Below are positions 36,150 through 45,705 of a DNA stretch of 64,000 nt, piece by piece. This DNA is from Sulfitobacter maritimus (GTDB lineage: Bacteria > Pseudomonadota > Alphaproteobacteria > Rhodobacterales > Rhodobacteraceae). A model generated the notes under the pieces. It had not been told where the DNA came from, ran no database searches, and saw only the letters and a list, made by a program, of their open reading frames with translations. The DNA lies in contig NZ_JABVBB010000019.1 of the NCBI RefSeq assembly GCF_013346665.1, positions 62,001 through 126,000 on the forward strand, in the 5' to 3' direction. Positions within the stretch are counted from its first letter, which is position 1. Each line of letters starts with the position of its first letter. The position numbers were made by a program, and so were the translations under genes.

Positions 36150-37018
36150 AAGAACGCGATCCGCTCACAGGCCATGAGACCACTGGCCACGAATGGGATG
36201 GGATTACAGAGCTAAACACCCGCGTGCCACGCGCTGTTTGGTTTTTTGTCGCCGTGACGCATGTCTGGGCTTTGGTTTACTGGGTGTTCATGCCCTCTTG
36301 GCCGCTGATCAACACCTATTGGAAGGGGCTATTGAACTACGATCAAGCGATCGTGGTCGAAGAAAAGGTCGCCAAGGCGTACCGCGAACTCGACGAATGG
36401 CGCGCCCCACTGGCAGCACTCTCGGCCGAGGAAATCCGTGAGATTCCCGAACTGATGGCCCATGTCGAGCGCACCGCACCCACGCTTTTTGGTGACAATT
36501 GCGCGGCCTGCCACGGCTTGGACCTTGCCGGTGCGCCGGGCTACCCGAGCCTTGTGGATGACGCTTGGCTTTGGGGTGGCGATAGTGAGACGATCATGGA
36601 AACCCTTCGGGTGGGGATCAACGCGCCGCATCCCGAGACCCGTTTTGCCCAGATGCTCGCCTTTGGCCGTGACGGTATGTTGAGCCGCCCGCAGATCCGC
36701 ACCGTGGTGGATTATGTCCAGTCGCTTTCCGGATTGGAGCGCGACCTGCCCGCTGCCCGCCTCGAAGAGGGTGCCACGATTTTCGCGGAGAACTGCGCAA
36801 GTTGTCACGGTGAGAATGGCCAAGGCATTCAGGAAATGGGCGCGCCCAATCTGACCGATGCCGCTTGGGTCTATGGCGGTGATGATGAGACGATGTTCAA
36901 AACCATCTATGATGGCCGACAAGGCTGGATGCCCGCCTGGGAGGACCGTCTGACCAAAGCGGATCGGATGATGCTGACCCTCTATATCCAAAGCCGCGCG
37001 ACGGAGGGACAGCCATGA
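36140..37018 (+). CDS. ccoP: cbb3 oxidase dihaem cytochrome subunit
   Basis: 292 residues: an N-terminal conserved segment (HEWDGITELNTRVPRAVW, shortened here to its ends HEWDGI and PRAVW), a membrane anchor (residues ~33-55), and two cytochrome c domains with CAACH and CASCH sites. It accepts electrons from soluble or membrane cytochromes c. GAGGGG precedes the ATG. Confidence 0.93.
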   Translation: MSVKERDPLTGHETTGHEWDGITELNTRVPRAVWFFVAVTHVWALVYWVFMPSWPLINTYWKGLLNYDQAIVVEEKVAKAYRELDEWRAPLAALSAEEIREIPELMAHVERTAPTLFGDNCAACHGLDLAGAPGYPSLVDDAWLWGGDSETIMETLRVGINAPHPETRFAQMLAFGRDGMLSRPQIRTVVDYVQSLSGLERDLPAARLEEGATIFAENCASCHGENGQGIQEMGAPNLTDAAWVYGGDDETMFKTIYDGRQGWMPAWEDRLTKADRMMLTLYIQSRATEGQP

Positions 37019-37185
37019 CCCGACCCCGTATCTGGGCCGCAGCTGGCGCGGCATTGCTGGTCTCCGGCTTTGTTGCGGCGAATGCGCATCTTGTCTCCGT
37101 CGCAATCGGGACACAGCCCGATTGCGTTCTTCTTCCATCGCACAAAGAGGGCGCTGCCAATCGTGTAGCGAAACCATCATGCTGA
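37015..37185 (+). CDS. 56-aa exported or anchored small protein after ccoP
   Basis: Overlaps ccoP by four bases (ATGA) and the next gene by seven. One N-terminal hydrophobic segment (IWAAAGAALLVSGFVAANAHLV), then a short tail with two Cys (PDCVLL and a C-terminal PSC). It stands where ccoG/ccoH would be expected but resembles neither. A signal anchor with a periplasmic Cys pair could bind metal or haem; that is inference. Confidence 0.65.
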   Translation: MTRPRIWAAAGAALLVSGFVAANAHLVSVAIGTQPDCVLLPSHKEGAANRVAKPSC

Positions 37186-38072
37186 GCGACCGTACCAACC
37201 ATTCCGACGCCCCACCGCCGCCTGACAATCCGCATGCGGGCGGGGTCATTCCTCAAGTCGTCCCACCTTTGCCGCGCGAAAGTCCACATGCGCGACAACT
37301 GCCTGCAAGCATGGCCTTCACATGGCTCAAACGCGGCTGGTCGGATTTCCTGACACAGCCATCGTTAAGCCTGCTGTACGGTATTCTCGTCTTTGTAATC
37401 TCGGCACTGGTGGTCTGGGGCCTGTTTCAATTCCGCTATGAATACGCGCTTTTCCCGGCGCTGGCGGGCTTTGTTCTGCTCGGCCCGCTGATCGCGGTGG
37501 GCCTATATGAGAAAAGCCGCCGGATTGAGGCGGATGAGCGGGTCACCATAGGGGGCATGCTGTTTGCGCGTCCCGCGTCAAAACATCAGGCGCTGTTTAT
37601 GGGCGTGCTGCTGCTCGGCTTGTTCCTTCTGTGGCAACGCTCCGCGGTTCTGATCTATGCGCTGTTTTTTGGCCTGGTCGACTTCCCCGGCACCGATGAA
37701 TTGATCCCGATGCTGTTGTTCACCCCGACCGGCTGGGCGCTGCTCGTGACAGGCGGCGCCGTTGGCGCGCTCTTTGCGGCCTTTTCCTTCGCGATCAGCG
37801 TTTTTGCCATGCCGATGCTGCTGACCGAACGTACGGATGCGCTCTCGGCCATGGGGATTTCAATGGCGATGGTCTGGGCCAACCTGCCGGTGATGTTGGT
37901 CTGGGGCGCTATCGTCGTCGTCTTGACTGCGTTGTCTCTTGCGACAGGGTTCGTGGCGTTGATCATCGTCTTTCCGGTTCTGGGACATGCAACATGGCAT
38001 GCCTACCGCGCGGTGCGCCCAGCAGATCGCCAGCAGGGGGAAAGCGAGCGCATGTTCGTGCGGCCCGCCTAA
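37179..38072 (+). CDS. DUF2189 family membrane protein
   Basis: 297 residues. A proline-rich cytoplasmic N-terminus (~50 residues) is followed by about six transmembrane helices with the DUF2189 pattern (AFTWLKRGWSDF, LLGPLIAVGLYEKSRRIE, and LPVMLVWGAIV). Members are commonly encoded at the end of cbb3 loci in alphaproteobacteria and are of unknown function. The ATG at 37179 overlaps the stop of the small protein gene, so it is the last gene of the cco transcript. Confidence 0.85.
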   Translation: MLSDRTNHSDAPPPPDNPHAGGVIPQVVPPLPRESPHARQLPASMAFTWLKRGWSDFLTQPSLSLLYGILVFVISALVVWGLFQFRYEYALFPALAGFVLLGPLIAVGLYEKSRRIEADERVTIGGMLFARPASKHQALFMGVLLLGLFLLWQRSAVLIYALFFGLVDFPGTDELIPMLLFTPTGWALLVTGGAVGALFAAFSFAISVFAMPMLLTERTDALSAMGISMAMVWANLPVMLVWGAIVVVLTALSLATGFVALIIVFPVLGHATWHAYRAVRPADRQQGESERMFVRPA

Positions 38073-38346
38073 TGAGGCGCGCACTGAGTTATTGCCTAAA
38101 ATCTCTCAACCCTTTCCAGGGGCTTTTTGAATCTGGGGCATACTTTACGAGACGATATCTCACGAGAGAACGGTACACCGACACTGACCTAATGGGATGA
38201 ACTGCCTTCCCGCCAAACCGCAGCTATTGTTGTGGGCATAGGTGGAAAGAGAGGAACATTCTGATGGGTGTCGAAGTGTTGGGAATTGTTCTGGGCAAGA
38301 ATGTTGTTTTGTAGGTAACGCAACTGGAATGAAGGAGATTCAAGCT

Positions 38347-38811
38347 ATGAAACGCATGACAGTTTCTGCCTTGGCAGTTACGATTGCGACCGCAGGTGCC
38401 GCGACAGCCGAAACCCATCTTAGTGATCAGGCGACCTATAGCGGCATCGTTTCTTCTGATATCTCACAAAATACTCTGCGGGCAGAAGCAATGATCGACG
38501 CTGACATCTATACGCTTGAGCGCGAATATGATGAAGACGAGTGGTTCGACGCTGATTATTGCGGCGCTGTTGACGCCGACTGGGAAGAGATCGGCGAGGT
38601 GGAGGACATCGTTGTCTCTCGCGATGGCCGCATCGTTGGTTTGGTCGCGGAAATCGGCGTTTGGCTTGATATCGGGGACGCAGATGTGATCATCGATATG
38701 AATGACGTCCGCATTGTGGGCGACGATCTTGCGGATATTGCTTTCGTCACCCGGCTTAGTGAAGAGCAACTCGAGTCCCGCCAAGAAGTGGACGACACTT
38801 GGGGTTGGTAA
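38347..38811 (+). CDS. Exported PRC-barrel domain protein
   Basis: 154 residues: signal peptide (1-22, ending ATA-E), a very acidic linker, and a PRC-barrel-like domain (residues ~85-150; EIGEVEDIVVSRDGRIVGLVAEIG, given here by its core VEDIVVSRDGRIVGLV). Such proteins are common secreted, calcium- or stress-related proteins in this group. The ATG at 38347 has AAGGAG upstream. A terminator follows the stop. Confidence 0.75.
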   Translation: MKRMTVSALAVTIATAGAATAETHLSDQATYSGIVSSDISQNTLRAEAMIDADIYTLEREYDEDEWFDADYCGAVDADWEEIGEVEDIVVSRDGRIVGLVAEIGVWLDIGDADVIIDMNDVRIVGDDLADIAFVTRLSEEQLESRQEVDDTWGW

Positions 38812-38844
38812 GCTTCTATTAAGTCTTCAACCCTACGGGTTTCT

Positions 38845-38878
38845 GGCGCGGCACCTGACCGGTGTCGCGCCTTTCTAT
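38845..38878 (+). terminator. Intrinsic terminator
   Basis: Stem GGCGCGGCACC / GGTGTCGCGCC (one G-U pair), 5-base loop, then TTTCTATT. Follows the PRC-barrel gene. Confidence 0.8.
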
Positions 38879-39020
38879 TGGAGCGAAAGTAAGGTGCTAA
38901 CTTCAGTTTGGGGAACTTTTCTCCAGCCAGTTTGATATCTTTGCACTAAAATTGGAACCACTGCTCAATACAGTCGTTTATCCGATACCAAACTCCATAC
39001 TTGTTGGTTGTCGTAAAACG

Positions 39021-39068
39021 AAAGACCTGCTGCAGATACTCTTTCCCTGCGGCCGGTCTTTCTTTTAT
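39021..39068. terminator. Possible hairpin next to IS3 remnant
   Basis: AAAGACC ... GGTCTTT with an inner CTGC/GC pairing, followed by CTTTTATTT. Could be a terminator, or it may mark the outer edge of the adjacent IS remnant. Confidence 0.35.
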
Positions 39069-39435
39069 TTCAGGCGGCTCGCTCTGCTGGGGGGGGCGGA
39101 CAAAAACTTGGACTGTTTCCACGGCATAAGGTCGAGGCTCTTACGGTACTCGATTGGGCTTCTGTCACCAAAGGACATCTTGATGCGCGTTTCGTTGTAC
39201 CAGCGGACGTAGGCATCAATCTCGTCAATAAACTGGGCCACGGTGAAGGCTCGCCAATCGCGAGGATAGAAGAACTCAGTCTTCCGAAGAAGCCTTCACA
39301 TGCGGCATTGTCTTGCGAACTCGCTTTTCGTGTCATCAAGCGAACAAGCTTTGCTGCCTCGATACGTTCCAGCCAGCCAAGCCAGCGATAGTGGCCTCCG
39401 CGATCACTGTGGACCATGGTGTCAACGCCGTTTGA
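39065..39435 (-). pseudogene. IS3-family transposase C-terminal remnant
   Basis: The translated pieces show the integrase core: VHSDRGGHYRWLGW, then SSQDNAACEGFFGRL, then in another frame FYPRDWRAFTVAQFIDEIDA and YNETRIKMSFGDRSPIEYR. A small deletion at about 39275, just after GFFGRL, shifts the frame. The 5' half of the transposase is missing. The catalytic Glu region is retained but the gene cannot be functional. Confidence 0.8.
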
Positions 39436-39496
39436 ATTTTCCCTAAAAGTGCCGAAGTAAAATTCCCCACCTGCTTGGTTCCGGTGATCAGCCGGC

Positions 39497-40160
39497 TCAG
39501 TGATCAGCGGCGCCATTCCTTACTTTTGGCGGCCGTCCGCGGCGCTTTGGCGGCGGTGGCGGAGCGATTGGAGCATTTGCCCGGACATGCTCGGGGATAA
39601 GGTCGGCATGGCCGCGCAGGCGGTAGCTGGCGCCCTCGATCTGGCTGACGACTGCGTGATGCAGGAGCCGGTCGAGCAGCGCGGTTGCGACGACTGGATC
39701 GCCGAAGACCTCGCCCCATTCCGCGAACCCACGGTTCGAAGTGAGGATCATGGCGCCCTTTTCGTAGCGAGCATTGACGAGTTGGAAGAACAGATTGGCG
39801 CCGCCGGTGGTGATCGGCAGGAACCAATCTCGTCGACGATCAGTAGCGACGCTCGGGTATAGAACGGATTTTCTCCGCCAACCGGCCCTCCCGCTCGACC
39901 TGGCTTAACGCTGCGATCAGATCGGCGAGGGTTGCGCGATAGACGCTCTTGCCGGCCTTCACAGTGGCGACGCCGAGGGCCGTGGCCAGATGCGACTTTC
40001 CGGTGCCTGGTGGCCCAAGGAAGTGAACGATCTCGGCCCGCCGGATAAAGTCCGTCTGCCCGATCCCCGAGGATGTGACACCGCCGCTGGTCAAACGCCC
40101 CGCCGCCTGAGGCAGGCTCGCTGACGGCGATCAGGGTTTCCCGCGGCACCGTTAGCCACG
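39497..40160 (-). pseudogene. istB: IS21-family IstB ATPase, frameshifted
   Basis: Read on the minus strand: Walker A LGPPGTGKSHLATALG near 40000, SLLIVDEIG near 39850, and MILTSNRGFAEWGEVFGDPVVATALLDRLLHH near 39700, spread over three frames (the second motif quoted only by its start). At least two frameshifts separate them, and no istA precedes it. The C-terminal tail is proline-rich (RRGRPPKV). Remnant of an IS21-type helper ATPase. Confidence 0.8.
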
Positions 40161-40261
40161 GGAAAAGGCCAGCCGCTAACCTGCTGTGAACCGCCGCTTT
40201 GTGCTCGACAGCGGGACATTGAGCGTCATATCCAGACGGAACATCACCAGAGGCCCAACCT

Positions 40262-41878
40262 GTGCCAGATCATATCTCGCCCCTGATTCTGTTCCGCAAC
40301 CAGACGTTCCGCTCACTCTGGATAGCGGCACTGGCGTCGAACTTCGGCGGATTGGTCCAAGCGGTCGGCGCGGCTTGGCTGATGACCTCGCTGTCAGACT
40401 CGCAGAACATGGTGGCCTTGGTGCAAGGCTCTGTAGCGCTGCCGATAATGATTTTTTCGCTTCTTGCGGGTGTTTTTGCCGATAACTTTGACCGCCGCCG
40501 GGTGATGCTAATTGCACAGAGCTTCATGTTCTGCGTGTCAATCTTGCTGACGTTCATGGCGTTCGAAGGTTGGCTGACGCCTTGGTTGTTGCTGGCGTTC
40601 ACCTTCTCTATCGGCTGCGGCACCGCGCTGCACAACCCGTCTTGGCAGGCCACAATGGGCGACATTGTTACCCGCGAAGAATTGCCTTCGGCGGTATCGC
40701 TCAATTCCATGGGGTTCAATCTGATGCGCAGCATCGGCCCTGCGGCGGGAGGGGCGATTGTGGCGCTCGCGGGGGCGGCGGCGGCCTTTGCGGTCAATGC
40801 ACTCAGCTATATTGCGATTATTCTCGCCCTTTTGCGTTGGAAGGCCCCAGTGCGGGACATGCGGCTGCCGCGCGAGCCGATGGGCAACGCTTTTTCCGCC
40901 GGACTGCGCTATGTGGCGATGTCACCCAATCTGATGCGAGTGATCTTGCGCGGGTTCTGGTTTGGGCTGTCGGCCATCGCGTTACTGGCTCTACTGCCGG
41001 TGGTCGTTCGGGAAATCCTGCAAGGCTCGGCATTTGTCTATGGCGTGATGCTGGGCTGTTTTGGAATGGGCGCAGTCATGGGCGCGCTGTTGAATGCGCG
41101 TCTCAGAGCGCGCTTTGCTAATGAGATGATCGCCCAAGGCGGTTTCACCGGGTTTGCGTTTAGTTGCGCCGGATTAGCGTTTAGCACTCAGCCCATTTTG
41201 TCCGGCATTGCGCTAATGCTGGCCGGGGCCTGTTGGGTGCTGTCCCTATCGATGTTCAATGTGACAATTCAGCTGTCCACTCCCCGTTGGGTCGTCGGGC
41301 GGGTGATCGCGCTTTATCAAACTGGTACGTTCGGGGGCATGGCAGCAGGCAGTCTGATCTGGGGGGTGATCGCGGATCGGGGCGGGCCAGAGACGGCTTT
41401 GCTCTGTGCGTCAGTCATGCTGGTGATCGGGGCGCTTGTCGGACGCGTCCTGCCGCTGCCGGAATTCAGCGGCTTGAATCTCGACCCCTTGGGACGCTTT
41501 AAGGAACCCGACACGCGGTTTGACCTCAGCTATCGTAGCGGCCCGGTGATGGTCATGGTGGATTACGAAATTGCGCAGGAAGACGTGGCGGATTTCCTTG
41601 CGGCAATGGCGCTGCGGCGGCGGGTGCGGATCCGCGACGGCGCCCAGCAATGGGCGCTGCTGCGCGACTTGCACCGCCCAGAACATTGGAGCGAAAGCTA
41701 CCATGTGCCGACGTGGGGCGAATATGTGCGCCACAATGAACGCCGCACCCAGTCGGACGCGGAATTGTCCGACCGGATCAGGCGTTTGCACCGGGGGGAG
41801 GGGCGACCGGAGGTACATAGGATGATCGAGCATCAGACCGTACCGCTGCGCGATATCATGTTGCAGAAGAACGTTTGA
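40262..41878 (+). CDS. MFS transporter, MFS_3 (EntS-like) family
   Basis: 538 residues. The first ~415 form a 12-helix MFS with family features FRSLWIAALASNFGGLVQ, AGVFADNFDRRR and NPSWQATMGDIV. The last ~120 residues form a soluble domain (FDLSYRSGPVMVMVDYEI, RRRVRIRDGAQQWALLRDL) that is usual for the long MFS_3 subgroup and resembles a small ferredoxin-like/monooxygenase fold. Related proteins export siderophores. GTG start at 40262. The N-terminal part is duplicated as a fragment at 21799. Confidence 0.87.
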   Translation: MPDHISPLILFRNQTFRSLWIAALASNFGGLVQAVGAAWLMTSLSDSQNMVALVQGSVALPIMIFSLLAGVFADNFDRRRVMLIAQSFMFCVSILLTFMAFEGWLTPWLLLAFTFSIGCGTALHNPSWQATMGDIVTREELPSAVSLNSMGFNLMRSIGPAAGGAIVALAGAAAAFAVNALSYIAIILALLRWKAPVRDMRLPREPMGNAFSAGLRYVAMSPNLMRVILRGFWFGLSAIALLALLPVVVREILQGSAFVYGVMLGCFGMGAVMGALLNARLRARFANEMIAQGGFTGFAFSCAGLAFSTQPILSGIALMLAGACWVLSLSMFNVTIQLSTPRWVVGRVIALYQTGTFGGMAAGSLIWGVIADRGGPETALLCASVMLVIGALVGRVLPLPEFSGLNLDPLGRFKEPDTRFDLSYRSGPVMVMVDYEIAQEDVADFLAAMALRRRVRIRDGAQQWALLRDLHRPEHWSESYHVPTWGEYVRHNERRTQSDAELSDRIRRLHRGEGRPEVHRMIEHQTVPLRDIMLQKNV

Positions 41879-42719
41879 AACACCCCCATCTCGCAACTAA
41901 ATCGCCGAGCATTAACCGCAAGCCAGGGCCAGCGAAAGGCCAAGGCGTCAACTGTGTACCCCGCTCGGCAGGCATGTCTTGTACGCGCCGGTACGACAAT
42001 GGATAAAGCCACTACCAGCGCACCGCCAGCAGGAAGACCTCGCGCAGAAACCTGTGCCCCTCGAACGGGTTATATCGGATCATCGCTCAATCCTCAGCTT
42101 GGGGTAACGATGTCTCTAATAATGCAGCGGACGCTCTTCCGGACAGAGAGCAACAGGTGCGGGTTCAGCCACAAAAACACGGCAGCTGTTTAAATAAATG
42201 ATATGCGAACGGTTTGCATTGTAGAGGTTTCTTTTAGTGCAATTTTAGGGTTTTGGATGACTCCCAGTTCTAATGGGGCTTGCCCTCTATCGCTTCACTA
42301 AACTGCGGCAGTTTCTATTCATTCCCTGGCATCTGGAGTCGTCGCTTTTATTCCCTTACAGGGAGTGCCTAATCTACCATTTTGCTTGCGCTGGTTTTTG
42401 ATCTATCGAGCTCCGATTTCGCGGGTTAGGTCTGACTTGGCGCCCACTTTTGACTCCCGCAGCGGAAGTTAGTTCACGCTTCATTGCCTCGATGATGGAC
42501 GCTCCGACCATCGTTTGACGTAATCCAAGGGTAGTTAAAGCATTTGGGCACAGATTACGCCTTCAGATTAAGCGATCTTCTTGTCACGAAACATCCGACT
42601 GATGCCGGGTGATTTAAAATGTAATCTAACTTCTCAGGTGTCGCTATGTTGAATAGTTATATGATCAAGCATATGAGGCTTCTCAAGTATTTAGGCCAGC
42701 AAACAAACGGAAGAAATGC
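41879..42719. other. AT-richer intergenic stretch
   Basis: About 840 bases without a convincing coding frame, tRNA or repeat. It is richer in A and T than its surroundings, especially 42180-42360 and 42590-42700, and precedes an H-NS-like gene. Confidence 0.5.
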
Positions 42720-43076
42720 ATGTTCGATAAGAGTGAGTTGAAAGCGATGTCGCGCAAAGAGCTTGAAAAGCTGCTGGCGGACGTCAAGAAAGCACTGGCG
42801 TCTGCCAAAGCGCGGGATCAGCGAGAGGCAAAAAAAGCCGCGGCGAGGGCGGCTGCCGAGTTCGGTTTTTCGCTAAACGATATTGCCGAAACCGCAGCGC
42901 CGCTTCCCAAGAAGAAAAAAAATAAGGCAAAGGCGGCCAAGATGCCATCAAAGCCGGTTTTTTCTAATCCGGAAGACGCGACACAAACTTGGACTGGGAA
43001 GGGGCGGCAACCCAACTGGTATCGTGAACAGGTTGCTACTGGCACGGATCCCGAGACGATGCGCATCAAAAATTGA
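42720..43076 (+). CDS. H-NS family nucleoid protein
   Basis: 118 residues: a charged coiled-coil N-terminus (residues 5-50; LKAMSRKELEKLLADVKKAL) for oligomerisation, a Lys-rich linker (PKKKKNKAKAAK), and the DNA-binding C-terminus with TWTGKGRQPNWYRE, the H-NS AT-hook-like loop. Such proteins silence AT-rich, horizontally acquired DNA. Preceded by an AT-rich region that it may itself bind. Confidence 0.88.
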   Translation: MFDKSELKAMSRKELEKLLADVKKALASAKARDQREAKKAAARAAAEFGFSLNDIAETAAPLPKKKKNKAKAAKMPSKPVFSNPEDATQTWTGKGRQPNWYREQVATGTDPETMRIKN

Positions 43077-43139
43077 CGAGAACTTCGGGCTCGTAGAGGG
43101 GGCGATCCCGTTTAAGGCACCTGTCGGAGGCGCAGTATT

Positions 43140-44015
43140 ATGCAGGTAACCCGAACGTTTTCGCCCTCTGGGTCGGGGATCTTGCTGATGTGCGCGGGCA
43201 TTGCGTGCATCGCAATTAACGATGCGTTCGCGAAAGTGCTGACCGACGGATATGCGCCCGTTCAAATCTTGTTCCTGCGTAACATCCTTGCCCTTCCGTT
43301 CGCATTGGCCGTGGTTCTTCTCTTGCGAGGTAAAACAGCGGTTAGTTCGCGTCGGCCATTGGCACATTTGTTGCGGGGCGCATTCTGGACTTGTGCAGCG
43401 ACGTTCTATTTTACGGGTTTAAAATATCTGAATCTCGCCGAAGCGACTACCCTGACATTTTCTGCCCCCATCTTCATAATTTCGCTATCAAGCTTGTTTC
43501 TCGGAGAGCACGTCGGCTGGCGCCGCTGGACGGCGGTCATCATCGGCTTTGTGGGTGTGCTGATTGTCGTACGGCCAGGAAGTGCTGCTTTTCAGCCGGC
43601 GGCGCTTTTCCCGGTCGGAACGGCGCTATTTTATGCTTTGCTTATGATCGGATCACGCTGGGTGGACCCGCGTGAAAGTGTTTGGACCGTCATGCTTTGG
43701 CTCGTCGGCGCAGGCGCACTGATAAGCGCTCTGTTTGCGCCGTTTTATTGGACGCCAGTCCAATATGAAGATCTTTGGCTGTTCGGGGCGATTGCGGTGT
43801 TTGGCACAGCTGGCATGACCTTTATTACCCAAGCTTTTCGTTTCTCTGAAGCCTCTACCGTGGCGAATTTCGAGTATACGGGTCTAATTTGGGCTACCCT
43901 GCTGGGGTGGCTTATCTGGCGTGAGGTACCCGACCTCGCAACATTTGTCGGGGCTGCGGTCATCGTATTTAGCGGGGCGTTCATCGTATACCGCGAAGGT
44001 CAGATGAAAGTTTGA
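43140..44015 (+). CDS. EamA/DMT family transporter
   Basis: 291 residues, ten transmembrane helices made of two EamA repeats (first ~residues 10-140, second ~155-285). Conserved: CIAINDAFAKVL, EATTLTFSAPIFI and FEYTGLIWATLLGWLIWRE (shortened: EYTGLIWATLLGW). Drug/metabolite exporter or S-adenosylmethionine-type carrier; substrate unknown. Confidence 0.87.
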   Translation: MQVTRTFSPSGSGILLMCAGIACIAINDAFAKVLTDGYAPVQILFLRNILALPFALAVVLLLRGKTAVSSRRPLAHLLRGAFWTCAATFYFTGLKYLNLAEATTLTFSAPIFIISLSSLFLGEHVGWRRWTAVIIGFVGVLIVVRPGSAAFQPAALFPVGTALFYALLMIGSRWVDPRESVWTVMLWLVGAGALISALFAPFYWTPVQYEDLWLFGAIAVFGTAGMTFITQAFRFSEASTVANFEYTGLIWATLLGWLIWREVPDLATFVGAAVIVFSGAFIVYREGQMKV

Positions 44016-44034
44016 TCGTCCCGCGGAGAACACG

Positions 44035-44163
44035 ATGTGTTTAGATGATCTGGGTGAGGAAGAGAAGCGCAATAGGATGAAACAGCAACGGCTATTTATC
44101 TGGGCCGTGATGCCGTCCATGGCGGCTCTTTCTGTCGCCTTCCTCGTTGAGGTAGATTCATAG
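44035..44163 (+). CDS. 42-aa putative membrane protein
   Basis: Acidic-basic N-terminus (CLDDLGEEEKRNRMKQQR) and one C-terminal helix (LFIWAVMPSMAALSVAFLVEV). CGGAG lies just before the ATG. Ends six bases inside the convergent histidine kinase gene. Unrecognised; could be fortuitous. Confidence 0.4.
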   Translation: MCLDDLGEEEKRNRMKQQRLFIWAVMPSMAALSVAFLVEVDS

Positions 44164-45705
44164 GGAGGGGTAGGCGGGAAGCGTGATGAGAAACTCTGCC
44201 CCTGACCCACCACAGGCTTTGATGGACAGCTCGCCCCCCATCTTCCGGATCGCTCGCCGGGATATAGTCAGCCCAAGGCCGATACCTTGTTGGTCCCTTG
44301 TGTCAGATGTGTCTTGTTGCCAGAAAGGCTGGAATACCTTCTGATGAAGGTTATCGGGAATTCCGGGGCCTGAATCTTTTACACGGATGCTTATTTGGCG
44401 AACACATTTCGTCACTATAACCCATGCCTCCCTACCTTCAGGCGAAAATTTTGCAGCATTTGAAAGCAGATGCTTAAGAACTTTATCTAACAGGACCGGA
44501 TCGCAGGGACAGGAAATCTCGTCTTCCTGGGAGAGCAAGCGCGCCGAAGCCCTATGCTTATCCATGACAGTTTGGCTTTTTAGCAGAGCCTCTTTTATAA
44601 CTTCGATAATATTCGTCTCAGTTAGATTGGGCGATAGGGCTCCGCCTGATACCTGTTCAAAGTCGAGTATATCTTCGAGCGCGGAGCGCAATCTGTCACT
44701 TCCACGCTTGGCTATTTTTACAAGTTTCTGTGCGTTCTCGATGGACCCGCTGGAACAAGCTAGATCAAGCATATCCAAAGCCCCTGCGATTGCCGTCACG
44801 GGAGTACGTAGTTCATGCGCTATGATGGACATGAACTCGCTCCTAAGAAAATCCAGCTTCCGATTTTCAGTTATGTCTAGGACCTGGGCTATGTAGTGCA
44901 TGGGTTGGCCACTTTCGCTGCGCACCAAGACGACGCAGAGATGGCCCCACACGACCTCTCCATCAGGGCGAACATACCTTTTGTCGATTTTGAACGCGTC
45001 AACTTCACCGCTTAAAAGCTTTTGAACATTATGTATGCAACTTTGCAGATCATCCTCGTGCGTTATCGACTGGAAATCCGTGCATCTCAGCTCTTCTTCC
45101 GAATACCCAACAAAGGCGGTCATTGCAGCGTTTGTCGCGAGCCACTTACCCTCCAGTGAAACCACGGCGGTCCCGATTGGGGCATTGTTCATCAGAGATC
45201 TAAATTGCTTTTCACTACCTTGCAGTGCTAGCTCGGCGCGTTTTCGGTCTGTAATGTCTCGTTGGGTCCCGACTAGGTTAAGAGCGTTCCCCTGAGCATC
45301 CCACCTAGTTGTCTGAGCATCTGTACGCATCCAGAGCCAATCCAGCCCATCAGGTGAACGTAGCCGATATTCCACAGCCACGTGCGATGTCCGTCCGCTT
45401 ACGTGATCAGCCAATGCGCGTTCGATAACCATCTCGTCGTCAGGGTGAACCCTTTTCCGCCATTCTGCTTGAAAATCGACCTTGTCGGATGAGCTGACAT
45501 CCATAAGGTCACGCCAAGTCGCTGAGACATTCGAGGTGTCCGAAACCAGATCAAGCTCAAAGACGCCGACACGAGCGGCTGCCAAGGCCGTTTCCATAGT
45601 TTCCATCTCTATGGCATGCGTTGTTTTATTGACCGGATGATCTTGATTTAAAGGCTGGTCAGCCGGACAACTTTCAGGAGAGGCGCTGCGCGTAGTTCTT
45701 TTCAT
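44158..45705 (-). CDS. Soluble PAS-PAS sensor histidine kinase
   Basis: 515 residues with no transmembrane helix. Two PAS domains (residues ~38-150 and ~165-285, each followed by a PAC-type DITDRKRAE / DITENRK end), HisKA with the phosphoacceptor His in SIIAHELRTPVTAI (~298), and HATPase_c with N box HLLSNAAKFSPEG, G1 DSGPGIPDN and G2 GIGLGLTIS. Senses an internal cue. The only response-regulator sequence nearby (45956-46319) is a pseudogene, so the partner must lie elsewhere. Confidence 0.9.
   Translation of the reverse strand: MKRTTRSASPESCPADQPLNQDHPVNKTTHAIEMETMETALAAARVGVFELDLVSDTSNVSATWRDLMDVSSSDKVDFQAEWRKRVHPDDEMVIERALADHVSGRTSHVAVEYRLRSPDGLDWLWMRTDAQTTRWDAQGNALNLVGTQRDITDRKRAELALQGSEKQFRSLMNNAPIGTAVVSLEGKWLATNAAMTAFVGYSEEELRCTDFQSITHEDDLQSCIHNVQKLLSGEVDAFKIDKRYVRPDGEVVWGHLCVVLVRSESGQPMHYIAQVLDITENRKLDFLRSEFMSIIAHELRTPVTAIAGALDMLDLACSSGSIENAQKLVKIAKRGSDRLRSALEDILDFEQVSGGALSPNLTETNIIEVIKEALLKSQTVMDKHRASARLLSQEDEISCPCDPVLLDKVLKHLLSNAAKFSPEGREAWVIVTKCVRQISIRVKDSGPGIPDNLHQKVFQPFWQQDTSDTRDQQGIGLGLTISRRAIRKMGGELSIKACGGSGAEFLITLPAYPSL

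Noticed and set aside
39065..40160. Possibility of an active composite transposon
   Set aside because: Both transposase-related genes are frameshifted and truncated, and no matching inverted ends were seen.
41879..42719. Possible tRNA or attachment site in the AT-richer gap before the H-NS gene
   Set aside because: No cloverleaf, T-loop motif or direct repeat could be found by eye.
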